Shown here: positions 1 to 11,194 of the stretch, piece after piece | Position numbering within the stretch: the stretch's first letter is position 1 | Layout of the letters: every line of letters starts with the position of its first letter | DNA from: Ananas comosus | Taxonomy: Eukaryota; Streptophyta; Magnoliopsida; Poales; Bromeliaceae | DNA: 64,000 nucleotides | Assembly: GCF_001540865.1 (NCBI RefSeq) | Contig: NC_033639.1 | Coordinates: forward strand, 235,779 to 299,778 | Direction of reading: 5' to 3' | Translations under genes and position numbers: made by a program | Notes under the pieces: generated by a model | The model's database searches: none | What the model was told of the DNA's origin: nothing | Seen by the model: only the letters and a program-made list of their open reading frames with translations

Positions 1-530
1 TTTTTGAGAGTGAGGTAGTGAGATAGCATGTTACCGATTTCGTTTATTTTTTTTAAAAAATAAATTTAGCCAAAAATATGAGTCAACTAATGTAACGCCC
101 CAATAGTCCCACATCGGATGGGATACTGATTTCGATCAGTTTATATGAGACCTACACGCTAATAGTAATAACTAGACTTAAGCATTTTGGGCTGGTGGTT
201 TAAACCCTACGAGTTATTGTTGCTAGCGGGTTGGATCGTTATAATTGGTATCAGAGCCAAATACCAGCCGGAAGTGTAAGAACTAAGTGCTATGCGGGAC
301 AAAGTGCTACACCAACGGGGTTTGGTGGGAGCCACCTCTAGAATCTCACATCGCCTGGTAATGGTCCTGATCTGTCTGTCTGTGATCTGATTTAGGCTTA
401 AGCATTTTGGGCTGGTGGTTTAAGCCCTACGAGTTATTATTGCTAGCGGGTTGGGTCGTTATAACTAAAATTTAAAATTGAAATATTATGTACCAATCAT
501 CAAATTTTTTTTGTTACTCGTGCTGGTACC
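1..530 (-). repeat. SINE-like repeat, split by a TRIM insertion
   Basis: The left part (1-90, T-rich start, then gagag and an AAATAAATTTAGCC-like stretch ending in GAGTCAACTAA) and the part after the TRIM (469-530, with TACCAATCATCAAAT) match the two halves of a repeat seen uninterrupted at 42111-42260 and 40720-40870. Read on the minus strand the family has a box-A-like TGGCAAATGAT, a box-B-like TTCGAATCC and an A-rich tail, as in tRNA-derived SINEs. This copy is diverged and its right edge is uncertain. The SINE assignment is inference from the complete copies. Confidence 0.4.
91..463 (+). mobile_element. TRIM-like LTR element (small, non-coding)
   Basis: The element begins TGTAACGCCCCAATAGTCCC and is flanked by a 5-bp duplication ACTAA (86-90 and 464-468). 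The 5' LTR spans about 91-243. It is followed at once by a primer-binding site TGGTATCAGAGC (246-257), complementary to initiator methionine tRNA. A purine-rich stretch at about 323-331 precedes a diverged 3' LTR (about 331-463) whose last ~70 bp, from cttaagcattttgggctggt onward, closely match the 5' LTR. There is no coding capacity, so it is a terminal-repeat retrotransposon in miniature. A solo LTR of the same family lies at 23366-23517. Confidence 0.75.
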
Positions 531-663
531 GAATGTGTGACCATAAAATTTTGCTCTCACCTGCTGATCCAAATTACCTACTTTAGGGACCTGCTCCAAA
601 ATAACCACTTTTGTCTGCCTCCGATGCCCACTTTCGGTTCCAATCCTAGGAAATAAACAAAAA

Positions 664-1018
664 GAAAAACTTCAAAAACCCCCCTATAGTTTTATATTTT
701 CTCACTTTAGTATTCTATAGTTTAAAGTATATTAATTTAGTGTCCTATGGTTTTATTTTTATTTTTTTATTATCGATTTCACTATTTTTTTCGTTAAAGC
801 AGTGACAAATTCAAAACTAAAGGGTACTAAAGTGAATATTTGATAAACCTAGTTAGGATATCTGAAGTTTTTTTGTATATAATTTAATGAAATATTAACG
901 AAAAAGCTGACGAAAAGATAAAAATGAAATCATAGGATGCTAACTCGATAAATTTTAAATAATAGAATATTAAAATGAGAACGTAGGAAACTACGGGGGT
1001 GGTATTTGAAGTTTACCC
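664..1018. mobile_element. MITE (AAAACTTCAAAAACCCCC family) in copy 1 promoter
   Basis: The left end GAAAAACTTCAAAAACCCCC and the right end, in which GGGGGT is followed by TTTGAAGTTT, form imperfect terminal inverted repeats. Internal hallmarks shared with the other copies are a cactttagt block, tcgttaaa and aaatattaacgaaaaagct. Family members lie at 14213-14640, 15055-15412, 42444-42795, 52618-52902, 58072-58428, 58726-59082 and 62884-63361. This copy ends about 155 bp before the ATG of gene copy 1. Confidence 0.65.
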
Positions 1019-1096
1019 TGAATAAAACTTTAAAAAAAGTTTTATTTTAGCGAGAGAAGGAAAGAAAGGGAGAGTTTGTGTGCGGAGAGAGACCAT

Positions 1097-1097
<1 letters not shown>

Positions 1098-1157
<60 letters not shown>
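1098..1157 (+). promoter_or_regulatory. (TG)n(AG)n leader microsatellite of copy 1
   Basis: A TG-repeat run is followed directly by an AG-repeat run, ending 18 bp before the ATG of gene copy 1. Copies 4 and 5 have the same type of GA/TG-rich leader immediately upstream of their start codons, and copy 2 keeps a GA-only version at 14806-14870. It most likely lies in the 5' UTR or core promoter. GA-rich leaders are known targets of plant BPC/GAGA-binding proteins; a regulatory role here is inference. Confidence 0.5.
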
Positions 1158-1159
<2 letters not shown>

Positions 1160-1174
1160 GAAAATTGAGCAAAC

Positions 1175-4100
1175 ATGGCGGCGGCGAGTGGGGTGGTGTG
1201 CGTGACGGGGGCGGGAGGGTTCGTGGCCTCGTGGGTGGTGAAGCTCCTCCTCAACAATGGCTACTCGGTCCACGGAACTCTCAGAGACCCAAGTAAGTGA
1301 TGAGCTTAACTCTGAGAGAGAGAGAGAGGGATTGAAAACAATCGGTGGGTGATTTCATATGCATCTGTTGTTGTAGGTGATGAATCGAAGAACGCCCATC
1401 TGAAGAAACTGGAGCGCGCTTCGCAAAACCTGCAGCTCTTTAAGGCGGACTTGCTTGACTACAGCAGCCTAGCATCAGCTATTGCCGGCTGCCAAGGTGT
1501 TTTCCACGTCGCCAGCCCTGTTCCTGCATCCAAAGTTCCCAATCCAGAGGTACCCCCCTTTTTTTTCTTTTTAATTTTTATTACTCTTTTGCAAATATGT
1601 GATTCACCTAGTGAAGTGAATGAAAGGGTTCTAATTGTCAGATCGTTTGCGCTAACCATTATAAATATGCAACTAACTCACTTGAAAGCGTACGGACACA
1701 ACGTCTACGGGTCTTGATTGTGACTCAGCCCAATCGGCTCAGGCCATTTCGAACATAACTCGGCCCAACATATCATTACGTCATTTGCGACGTTACTACG
1801 TCGAGTACGAGCTGAAAAACTAACAGTCGACGATAAAGTTCAGCAAAACAGCACTTAAGCTCGAATTAATGGTGCTTGGAGAAAAGAAGAAGCAATTCGA
1901 CGGAACATTCACCTCGACAGCGACTAGCACCGGCGTGACGTCAAGAACAGCGAAGTCGCACGCTCGCCCGGCTTCCTCGCGCTACCCCGGAGTCAAACAC
2001 GTACCCGAACGGCTTCGCGGCGCGACGTCGGCAACAACACCGAACTCCACCCGAGCTCTGCCGCAACCGAGCCTAGTCAAACATAACTCAGCCCAATCTG
2101 GTGTCCCGCCACTGGACAGGATGTTGGCCCATTTAACCCAACACTAACCTGATTACCGAGAATCAAATTTAACCTGATTATTGAGCTGCCAGATGGTCAG
2201 TTTATTTCGAAGTTGCTGCCGCACATAGGTTCTGAATGGGGCTTGCTCTGCATCACTCTACTACTATAAAGGCTTTTGAGTGAAGTTCTCTGATAGTGTT
2301 GCTTGATCGATAGTCGGTTTTGGTAAAAAAAAAAAAAAAATTGACTTGATAGGAAACAACTCAATGTTTATCGTAAAATCCACTCACGTGCATAAAGATA
2401 TCAAAGGCGAATTTTAATATAGGGATTTCGCTGGTAAAACTGGCTCCGTTATCATTTTACACGAAAGATCGATTGGACAGGACGCGTCCTTGGAATTGGC
2501 TTAATAGCTAGCATCATGTGCTCTGCGCTTTTTGATCCGTCGTTTTATTAATTCATTTATCTAATATTCACCTCTTATCGGAAGGAACTTCATTGATCAC
2601 ATATTTTTTAAATTTTCATTTCCATATTGCAGGAAGAAGTTGTGAAGCCTGCTGTGGATGGCACTCTAAATGTGTTGAAAGCATGTGCTGAGGCAAAAGT
2701 TAGGCGAGCTGTTGTCGTATCATCGCGTGCGGCTGTTCGAGTAAACCCAAGTTGGCCAAAGGGTAAGGTCATGGACGAGAATTGCTGGTCGGACAAGGAA
2801 TATTGTAGAAATATTGAGGTATCTGGCAAGCTTTCCTACGGTGCTAGTTTTTACTGTACTTTGTTTTTGTCGCACTCTTTCTTAGTTGATATTCTTGCTA
2901 TTCCACATTGCATATGCTAAATATAATTTGTAACTTTTAAATATTGTTTGCACTTACTGGCCCAATATGAATAATTTCGGTTGTTACTTAATGATGTTAT
3001 ATCAGTACTGGTACGCCCTGTCAAAGACGCTAGCAGAGAGCGAGGCGTTGGATTTTGGAGAGAAAAATGGGCTTGATGTTGTAACTGTTTGCCCGTGTTT
3101 GGTTATCGGGCCCATGCTGCAATCCACTGTAAATGCTAGCAGTGTGACTCTCATCAATCTTCTGAAAGGTATAGATTTTGTAATGAGATTATCTTGCTTT
3201 AAAATCAGCTATTGATGGAATGGTAAAGGTAGATGATTGGATTGACGGGTTTATATATCACAAGGAGCGCCACCCAAGTGTTTTGGTTCTTATCACCTAC
3301 GCAACTGTGCTTATTGCTTAGAAGTTACTATAATGTTTTCCAAAACATTTTTCAGCCTCATGTCCTTCCTATCTTAGTCCTCGTCTCAACTTTTAAATTA
3401 TCAGTTTTACTACACTTCAGCAATTATAACATTATCCTCATCTTTTAACATTTTCTTTCGGAAGGCCCTTATACGACCAAAACACTATCTTATGTAATTT
3501 ATGTTGTTATAATCTTTTATCTGACTTCGTATAGATTATTTCAAAAGAATATACATCATTCACTAGTTAGTTACTGTTATAATGGGATTATGGGTATTAT
3601 TACTAAAACTTCTCGCTGCTACCCATTTTAGCGGGTGATGACAATGATTGTCGGCTCACTATTACCTCAGTCATGAAATGCTTGGATCCTCATTGAATTT
3701 GCCCCCCACTACATTTAAGCTTTTGATTTGTAGACTAAGAAAACAATTTTTCTTACTGAATATTCTCTCTTTTGATACGTAGTTGAAACAATTCATCTGA
3801 TTATGAACATACGCTGCTGCGTATTCGATTTCGTTGATATCCTCCTTTATCCCTTCACATATACTTACGACGATTAATTTGTGCAGGAGCACGTGAGACG
3901 ACAGAGAACAAAACCCATCACATTGTGGATGTTCGAGACGTCGCCAGTGCACTGCTTCTGCTGTACGAGAAGCCTGAGGCGTCGGGACGGTACTTATGCG
4001 TCTCGCACCGTATAAAAATGCTCGATCTGATACACATGCTAAAGAGAATGTATCCCAACTACACCTACCCAAAGAAGTAAACCCAGGCTTGATCATCATT

Positions 4101-4304
4101 TCACATATTTGCATCTTGCTCCTATAAATTTTCACTTATTTAACTTTTCTTGATTATACGAATTGCAGCATTGTCGAAGTAGATGACGACGAAGCGCCAC
4201 TTAGTTCCGAGAAATTACAGAAGCTGGGCTGGAGATTCCGGCCGCGGGAGGAGAGCCTCAGGGACAGTGTTGAGTACTATGAAGCTGCTGGTCTTCTGGA
4301 ATAG
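1175..4304 (+). CDS. cinnamoyl-CoA reductase-like protein, copy 1 (321 aa, six exons)
   Basis: Extended short-chain dehydrogenase/reductase of the cinnamoyl-CoA-reductase-like group, expected to be a cytosolic NADP(H)-dependent reductase of an aldehyde or CoA thioester. Exons: 1175-1292, 1377-1549, 2633-2818, 3006-3168, 3887-4076, 4169-4304; all introns GT-AG; total 966 nt, no internal stop. Residues 11-16 are the dinucleotide-binding TGAGGF, followed by R37-D38. The catalytic serine comes from the SS pair at 127-128. The YxxxK pair is Y162/K166 in YWYALSK, where most copies have NWY. The NWYCYGK signature of lignin CCRs is absent, so the substrate is uncertain and a bona fide lignin role is not supported. 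Start chosen as the only ATG giving an intact N-terminus after the GA-rich leader. Full length for the family. Intron 2 (1.08 kb) carries a foreign GC-richer segment. Confidence 0.88.
1700..2160. other. unidentified GC-richer insertion in intron 2 of copy 1
   Basis: This block is clearly richer in G+C than the flanking intron and has no counterpart in intron 2 of copies 2-5. The phrase 'actcagcccaatc' recurs near both ends (about 1722 and 2087), hinting at a repeat-bounded insertion. The longest reading frame (1869-2147) resembles no family I recognise. A retroelement fragment is possible but no terminus or duplication could be fixed. Confidence 0.35.
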
Positions 4305-4689
4305 AAGGATTAAAAGAGTTCTATTTTGTTGTCTCATCTCTCAATGAGACAAGATTCATACTTATCCTTTTTTACACTTTTAAGATTGATAAAAACGTAC
4401 AGAAGTCACCTGTACTATGAGTTATTTTGAGTCGACTGTTGAACCTTTCATAATTTTGATTTGACTATCCAACTTTTCAATTTATTTGATTTAAGTCAGT
4501 TTTAACTCTAAAATTTAAGCTAATTGCTTACATTAATAAATTTATAGTTGCGAAAATGATATGAAGTATACTAATTAGATCTGTAAAGATAAACGATGGG
4601 TTGAACTTTTATTGTGGATTTGATTGGATTGGGATTTTATTGCGGACTAGATTGGGTTAGGCTTTTGTTGTGGACCAGCTGTGCACTGA

Positions 4690-4925
4690 AATGATTTTTT
4701 ATTTTGGGCTTTTATTATGGACTGTGGATAGGAACTTATTTTCATATGGACTGGATTGTGGGCCCGTTTGTTGACTGGATTGGATTTTCATATGGACTGG
4801 ATTTTGAAGCCCGTATTTGGACTGGGTTCCATTTTTATATGGACGGGATTCTGGGCCCGCATGTGGACTGGGCCTCAGCTATCTTCGTGTGGAGTGGATT
4901 CTAGGCCCGTATGCAGATTAGGCCT
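4690..4925. repeat. minisatellite of degenerate TGGACTGGATTTT units
   Basis: Variants of 'tatggactggatt' and 'gggcccgt' recur about every 45-60 bp. The run lies between the 3' end of gene copy 1 and the next minisatellite. Short open frames here are made of the repeat and are not genes. Confidence 0.5.
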
Positions 4926-4934
4926 CTTTGAATT

Positions 4935-5545
4935 TATTTTGTTTAGAATTGGGGTCCAAAGAAAGTTCTTTGAATTTTTTTTCAATTTAATTTCGGGTCC
5001 GAAGAAATCTCCTTTAAATTTATTTTAATTTTAATTTGGAGTTCGAAAAAATCTCCTTTAAATTTATTGCAATTTTAATTCGGGGTCCGAAGAAATCTCC
5101 TTTAAATTTATTGCAATTTTGATTTGGGGTCCGAAGAAATCTTCTTTAAAATTTATTGCAATTTCGATTTGGGATCCGAAGAAATTTTCTTTAAATTTAT
5201 TGCAATTTCAATTTAGGGCTCGAAGAAATTTCCTTAAATTTATTACAATTTTGATTTGGGGTCCAAATAATTTTTTTTTTTAAAATTCATTGCAATTTGG
5301 ATTTAGGATCCGAAAAAATTTTCTTCAAATTTATTGCAATTTCGATTTGGGTCCGAATAAATCTCTTTTTAAATTTATTATTGCAATTGCAATTTAGGGT
5401 TTGAAGAAATTCCCTTTTTAAATTTATTATTATAATTAAATTTTGGGATCTGAAATTTTTTTAAAAAAATTTATTTTAAGTTGGCTCCAAAGAAATCTCT
5501 TTTTTTAATTAAACTAGAATCACCCAAATCAATTTTGGTTGAAAC
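4935..5545. repeat. ~44-bp minisatellite, about 12 diverged units
   Basis: The unit reads roughly ggggtccgaagaaatctcct, then ttaaatttattgcaatttt and gattt, repeated with point and length changes. The chromovirus at 5559-11194 inserted at its right edge: after the right LTR the sequence resumes with 'gtccaaagaaatc', a recognisable part of the same unit. Confidence 0.7.
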
Positions 5546-5558
5546 GAAAGGAGCCGTA

Positions 5559-6073
5559 TGTCACGGACTTAACGATTTGGTTCGCAAAATACGTGCGGCG
5601 CTCGCCTTCCTTCGCGAAGTGAGCAAGCCTGCCTCTCTACTTGCTAAGTTAGGATCTCGCTCGCCCTAGACTAAGTACAAGAGAGATAAGAAGAAAGCTC
5701 TTCTATTACTTTAAACTTGAGAATACAATATATGGATTCCGAAATGAGAGGGGGTGGAGGCCACACTATTTATAGGCCACTCGCCGCCCATAATGCCAAT
5801 GAAAAGGTGCCAAGTGGCACAATACTACTAGCCAAAAGGGGAGGCCACGCGGTCTCCCAAGAGTCATAATAAATACAATAGAAACTCGAAGTACATTTAT
5901 TGACTACCTAGAAACTCTAAGGGACTCTTGACCCTCCGGTATCCGTACCATCAGTCTCGAGATCCGCGTAGAAGCTTCTAGAAGATTCCAAGCCAAAACC
6001 TCCGTCAGATGTCCGCTTTGGAGTTTGGGTGATTGCAAAGCGAAATCGCGGAGAAAATCTTTATGTCGTGACA
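5559..6073 (-). repeat. chromovirus LTR, left (3' LTR of the minus-strand element)
   Basis: 515 bp beginning TGTCACGGACTTAACG and ending GTCGTGACA, matching the right LTR in length and nearly throughout. It holds a promoter-like 'actatttatagg'. Preceded by CGTA. Confidence 0.92.
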
Positions 6074-6084
6074 GCCTCCCCCAC

Positions 6085-9000
6085 CTATTGCGCAGACGCC
6101 CTCGTCGCGCGCTGGTGTTGGAAGTCATCGATCAGCTTCTGATACTTCCAGAGAGTGTCGGCCTTCTCCCAGCTTGCCTCGCCATGCGGGAGATTCTTCC
6201 ACTTGACAAGGTACTCGACGCTCCTCGGGACTCCGCGACGCCGAATGGTACGAGTGTCCAGCAAGGCTTCGACCTCCTTGTCGATAGCAGTGGTCATAGT
6301 GGCGGGAGCGCGCTGCGACACGCCCCGGCTCGGGTCCTCAGCGTCTTCATGGTAGGGCCGCAGGCAGCTAGCATGAAAGACAGGATGAATCTTCAGGTTG
6401 GCGGGGAGTTGCAGTTTGTAGGCTGCCTTGCCCGCTCGCTTGATGACAGTGAAAGGCCCCCCTCGTACTTTCGCAAAAGCCCACGATGCACCTTGCGAAA
6501 TGCCTTGAACTGTTGTGGTTGCAGCTTGATCAACACTCGATCTCCCTCGCAAACTCCAAGGGTCGCCGCTTTGCATCGGTCCACTTCTTCATTCGGCGGG
6601 CCGTCTTCTCGAGATAGGCTCTCGCAATGTCTCCCTTCTCCTGCAAATGAGAAGTGAATTGGAGAGCCATTGGGCTGCGGCCCTGCTCCCCCACACCAGC
6701 AGAATGCGGAGTGAGTGGTTGCCTCCCCGTTGCCAGCTCGAACGGGCTAAGGTTGGTTGACCCGCTCCGCCGCAAGTTGTAGGAGAACTGGGCCACGTTC
6801 AGATGATGCACCGAGTCCTTCTGGTTGGCACTGACATAGTGTCGTAGGTACTCCTCCAGTAAGGCATTCACCCGTTCCGTCTGGCCGTCCGTCTGCGGGT
6901 GGAAACTGGTGGAAAAGAGCAACTCCGACCCCAAGATCCGGAACACCTATGTCCAGAACTTGCCCGTGAACCTAGGGTCCCGGTCACTCACAATGCTTTC
7001 GGGGATGCCCCAAAGCTTCACAACATTGCTGACGAAGAGCCGCGCTGCTTCTTCCGCCGTGCAATCCGTTGGTGCCGCGATGAAAGTCCCGTACTTGGAG
7101 AATCGGTCCACCACCACGAGGATGGACCCCAACATCCCCACCTTGGGCAAGGCGGAGATGAAGTCCATGGAAATGCTTTCCCACGGACGCGTCTGTGTAG
7201 GCAGGGGCTTGAGGAGGCCCCCAGGCTTCTGGCGCTCTACCTTGTCTTGCTGGCACACAAGGCAAGTCCGCACGTACGCCTCCACGTCGTCGTGCATACG
7301 AGGCCAATAGTAGGCGGCCTCGAGTAGCGCCATTGTCCGCTTTTGTCCTGGATGTCCGGCCCACTTGGAGTCATGACACTCCTTCATGAGCTCACAACGA
7401 AGATTGCCCCATTTGGGCACATAGACGCGCCGTCTCTTGGTGAGGAGCAGCCCATCGCTAAGCCAGAACTGCTGTGCCTCCTTGATGAGTCGCACGAGTC
7501 CTTGGGCCACAGGGTCCTCGCAAGTCCCTTCGCGGATTCTCTCCCTGATCGCGCCTTGGATCTGGCACACCGCTGCCAGTTCCGCCTTGCGGCTGAGTGC
7601 GTCAGCCACTTGGTTGTCCTTCCCGATTTTTGTACGAGAGCTCCATGTCGAACTCCGCCAGGAAGTCCTGCCACCTCGCCTGCTTGGGTGACAGCTTCTT
7701 CTGAGTAAGGAAGTAGCTTATCGCGACATTGTCCGTCCGCACAACGAACTTGCTTCCAAGGAGATAGTGCCGCCAAGTCCTGAGGCTGTGCACTACAGCG
7801 GTCATCTCCTTCTCTTGCACAGTGTACCGCCACTCGGTGTCGTTGAGCTTGCGGCTCTCGTAGGCGATGGGGTGTCCGTCCTGCACGAGAACACCACTAA
7901 TGGCAAAGTCCGAGGCGTTAGTATGTACCTCGAATGGACGGCTGTAGTCGGGAAGCTGTAACACCGGATCCTCTGTCACCGCGCGCTTTAAGTCCTCGAA
8001 TGCCTCCGTGCATCGAGGGGTCCAGTCCCATGACTGGGTCTTCTTCAGCAGATCCGTCAAAGGGGCCGCTCGAGCAGAGTAGCCCGCGATGAAGTGGGAT
8101 AGTAGTTGACGAGTCCGAGAAAGGATCGCAGCTCGGACACCGTCGTGGGCGCTTCCCACTCGCAGATCGCCCGCACTTTCTGCTGGTCCATGTGGAGTTG
8201 ACCTCGGCCTATCCAGTGGCCAAGGAAGTGCACCTCCTCCTTCGCAAAGGAGCACTTCTCCCTCTTGACATAGAGCTGGTTCTCCCACAGCACTTGGAAG
8301 ATCGTCCGCAGATGCTCGACGTGCTCCTCCAGAGTGTTGCTGTACACGACGATGTCGTCGAGGTACACTACCACGAAGCGGTCGAGGTAGGGGTGGAATA
8401 GTTTGTTCATCAGGGTGCAGAAGGTCGCCGGCGTATTCGTCAAGCCGAATGGCATGACGAGGAACTCGTAGGCTCCATACCTCGTCACGTATGCCGTTTT
8501 CTCCTCATCGCCTTCCGCAATCCTGACTTGGTAGTATCCCGAGCGAAGGTCCAATTTGGTGAAGAACGTCGCTCCGCTAAGCTGGTCAAACAAGTCAGCA
8601 ACAAGGGGAATAGGGTACTTATTCTTTACCGTCACCTTGTTGAGCGCTCTGTAGTCAATACAGAGCCACAGGCTTCCGTCGCTCTTCCTTTGGAACAAGA
8701 CTGGTGCTCCGTAGGGTGCCTTCGACGGCCTGATGAAGCCCGCATCGAGGAGGTCCTTCAGTTGACGCTGCAACTCCTCGAGCTCTGGCGGGGCCATGCG
8801 GTATAGTGCCTTTGCTGGTGGCTTTGCTCCTAGCTCGAGCTCGATCGCATGGTCCACCTCCCGCCTGGGTGGAAGTTTCTTGGGCAGCTCCTGGGGCATA
8901 ACGTCTTCAAACTCCCCCAGGACTGCATCGATCACCGTTGGATGGTCCTCCTGCTCGAGGTCCTCCCCGCTCACCTCACGGATGGCCGCAAGATAAGTGG

Positions 9001-9534
9001 TTTCTCCGCGCTTCACCCCCTTCCGTAGTTGCAGAGCGGAGAGGGTGTGGGTTGCCGCTGGCTCGCTGCGGCTCACCAAGACCATGCACGGGGCTGCCTC
9101 CTCCATGATGCTCAAGGCCCCGAGGTGCGGCATCGGGACCGCTTTCGATGAAGCTAGAAAGTCGATGCTGAGAATGACTTTGAAGTCGTCGATGGTCGCG
9201 GCGGTGAAGTTCGCTGTACCCGACCAGGGTCCTACAGCGATCGTCACCCCTTTGGCTACTCCCACGACAGGCTGTGCCACCGAGTTGACAGCCTTGATCT
9301 TGCTCGTGTCCTTCTCGAGTGTGAGGCCCAGTCGTTTGGCCTCAGACTCGGCGATGAAGTTGTGGGTCGCCCCTGTGCCTACGAGCGCTCGAGTGGCCCT
9401 TCCGTTGAGGGTCACGTCCACGAACAGCAGCTCCTTCTTGAGCGGTTTGCTGCTCACCAGCCCCTGGATCGCGCTTACGAGTCGTAGCACGCCCATTTTC
9501 GTCTCCGCTTGTTCCTCGCTCTCCTCAGCTTGGA
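6085..9534 (-). pseudogene. pol remnant: protease, RT, RNase H, integrase, chromodomain
   Basis: Read from 9534 down on the minus strand. The aspartic protease site reads VGTGATHNF, with Gly (codon at 9377-9379) where the family has the catalytic Asp. The reverse transcriptase (about 8.9-8.1 kb) keeps [12 protein letters not shown] frameshift near 8095 separates RT from RNase H, and another near 7610 precedes the integrase. The integrase has its His/Cys zinc-binding region and the D, D and E residues (MDF, SDRDPRF, TERVN), but an in-frame TAG at 6947-6949 splits the core. Two more frameshifts near 6545 and 6455 precede a C-terminal chromodomain with EYLVKWK and SWEKAD. The product cannot be made as one protein. 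Confidence 0.9.
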
Positions 9535-10648
9535 TGGCGTTGACGGTCTTCTTCTTTGGACAATCTCTTGCCCAGTGATCACCCCTGCAGACATAGCAAA
9601 AGATCTTTTTCTTCTACGGAGGGCCCTTTCACTCTTGGCCCTTTTGATCACGTTGCTCGCGGCGGTCTCCCGCACCCTTGGCCTTGCCCGCCTTAGATGG
9701 TTTGCCACGAGCGAAGTCCAGCTTGTCATACTCCAGCAGCTTCTCCGCTTGAGCGATAGCGGAGCTCACATCCTTGACGTCTCTCGCCACGAGCTCCTTG
9801 TTAGCCCATGGTTGAAGACCGTTGAGGAAGAAGAACAGCCGATCCTCTTCGGCCATGCTGGTGATGGCAAGCATTAGTTTGGAGTACTCCTTGACATACT
9901 CCTTGAGGGATCCTGTTTGCTTAAGCCGTCGAAGTTGCCTCCGCGCCAAGTATTCGACATGCTCGGGGTAGAACTGTGCCTGCAGTTCGCGCACGAAGTC
10001 CTCCCAAGTCTTTAGTTCGCATTGGCCCTTCTCGGCCTCTGTAGAACGTCGACGCCACCACAGCATCGCATCGTCGGTGAGGTAAATGGAAGCGGTCTGG
10101 ACCTTGTCCTCCTCGTCCTCGATCCGCAGCGCCTTGAGATAGCGCTCCATGTGACAAAGGAAGTTGTCTATCTCCTTCTCGTCGCGCGAACCCTTGAAGC
10201 ATTGGGGTTCAGGGACGCGGACCTTTGGGGTGTACTCCTTCTGCGTTTCACCGCCTCGAGCCACTGCCTTCTCAAGGATAGTCACTCTCGTCTTGAGGTC
10301 CTCGACCTCGTTGACTCGAGTGACTAGCTCCTCGATCAAGTTCTTCCGCTCCTCGTCACGACGGGTGATGTTGCCTTGGAGCTTCTCGAGCTCGCCTCGA
10401 AAGGTCGCCATGGCAGTGGCGACGCTCTCCTCCATACTGCGAACATCATCATTAAAGGCGTTAAAGGTATCGGCCATCTCGGTGTACCTTTCACCCACCT
10501 TCGATAGTATGTCCTCCAACAGTGCAAGGCGGTCCTCGACCGACGCGGAATCCTTCGTGATTCGCGTGTCTTTGCCCTTGCTCCGCTTGGAGGGTTGCTT
10601 GGAGGGTTCACCCCCAACGTCGCCAGCACCGGCCTCGGTTGACGACAT
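9535..10648 (-). pseudogene. gag remnant of the chromovirus
   Basis: The frame opens at an ATG at 10646-10648 just inside the primer-binding site. A coiled-coil-prone N-terminal half (REELEKLQ and similar stretches) is followed by a retrotransposon gag domain with LWWRRR and KTWEDFVRELQAQF. A zinc knuckle CX2CX3HX4C ([13 protein letters not shown]) lies in the same frame around 9550-9595. Two in-frame stops separate the gag domain from the knuckle: TGA (plus-strand tca 9629-9631) and TAG (cta 9614-9616). Beyond them the same frame continues into protease and RT, so the ancestral element had a single gag-pol frame. Confidence 0.85.
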
Positions 10649-10679
10649 GGTTCCTTCTCGAACCGGCTCTGATACCAAC

Positions 10680-11194
10680 TGTCACAGACTTAACGGTTTG
10701 GTTCGCAAAATCCGTGCGACGCTCGCCTTCCTTCGCGAAGTGAGCAAGCCTGTCTCTCTACTTGCTAAGTTAGGACCTCGCTCGCCCTAGACTAAGTACA
10801 AGAGAGATAAGAAGGAAGCTCTTCTATTACTTTAAACTTGAGAATACAATATGAGGATTCTGAAATGAGAAGGGGTGGAGGCCACACTATTTATAGGCCA
10901 CTCGCCGCCCATAATGCCAATAAAAAGGTGCCAAGTGGCACAATACTATTAGCCAAAAGGGGAGGCCACGCGGTCTTTCAAGAGTCCTAATAAATAGCAT
11001 AGAAACTCGAAGTACATTTAATGACTACCTAGAAACTCTAAGGGACTCTTGACCCTCCGGTATCCGCACCATCAATCTCGAGATTCACATAGAAGCTTCT
11101 AGAAGATTCCAAGCCAAAACCTCCGTCAGATGTCTGCTTTGGAGTTTGGGTGATTGCAAAGCGAAATTGCGGAGAAAATCTTTATGTCGTGACA
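10680..11194 (-). repeat. chromovirus LTR, right (5' LTR of the minus-strand element)
   Basis: 515 bp from TGTCACAGACTTAACGG to GTCGTGACA, followed by CGTA. The adjoining 14 bp on the left are the primer-binding site. Differs from the left LTR at roughly 26 sites by eye. Confidence 0.92.

Larger units (their letters stand above)
5559..11194 (-). mobile_element. Ty3/gypsy chromovirus, full-length but decayed
   Basis: An LTR retrotransposon in minus orientation. LTRs (5559-6073 and 10680-11194, 515 bp each) run from TGTCAC to GTGACA and differ at roughly 26 positions by eye, mostly transitions. A 4-bp CGTA flanks both sides (5555-5558 and 11195-11198). Next to the right LTR is a primer-binding site reading TTGGTATCAGAGCC on the minus strand. 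Next to the left LTR is a purine tract reading AGGTGGGGGAGGC. Domain order gag, protease, RT, RNase H, integrase, chromodomain identifies a Ty3/gypsy chromovirus. Stops, frameshifts and a lost protease residue make it non-autonomous. Confidence 0.92.

Noticed and set aside
3671..4135. A 154-codon minus-strand frame over exon 5 of copy 1
   Set aside because: It is the antisense of a conserved coding exon; equivalent shadows appear at exon 5 of copies 2 and 3.
6025..10790. Plus-strand open frames across the chromovirus
   Set aside because: Shadows of the minus-strand gag-pol; none resembles a known protein.
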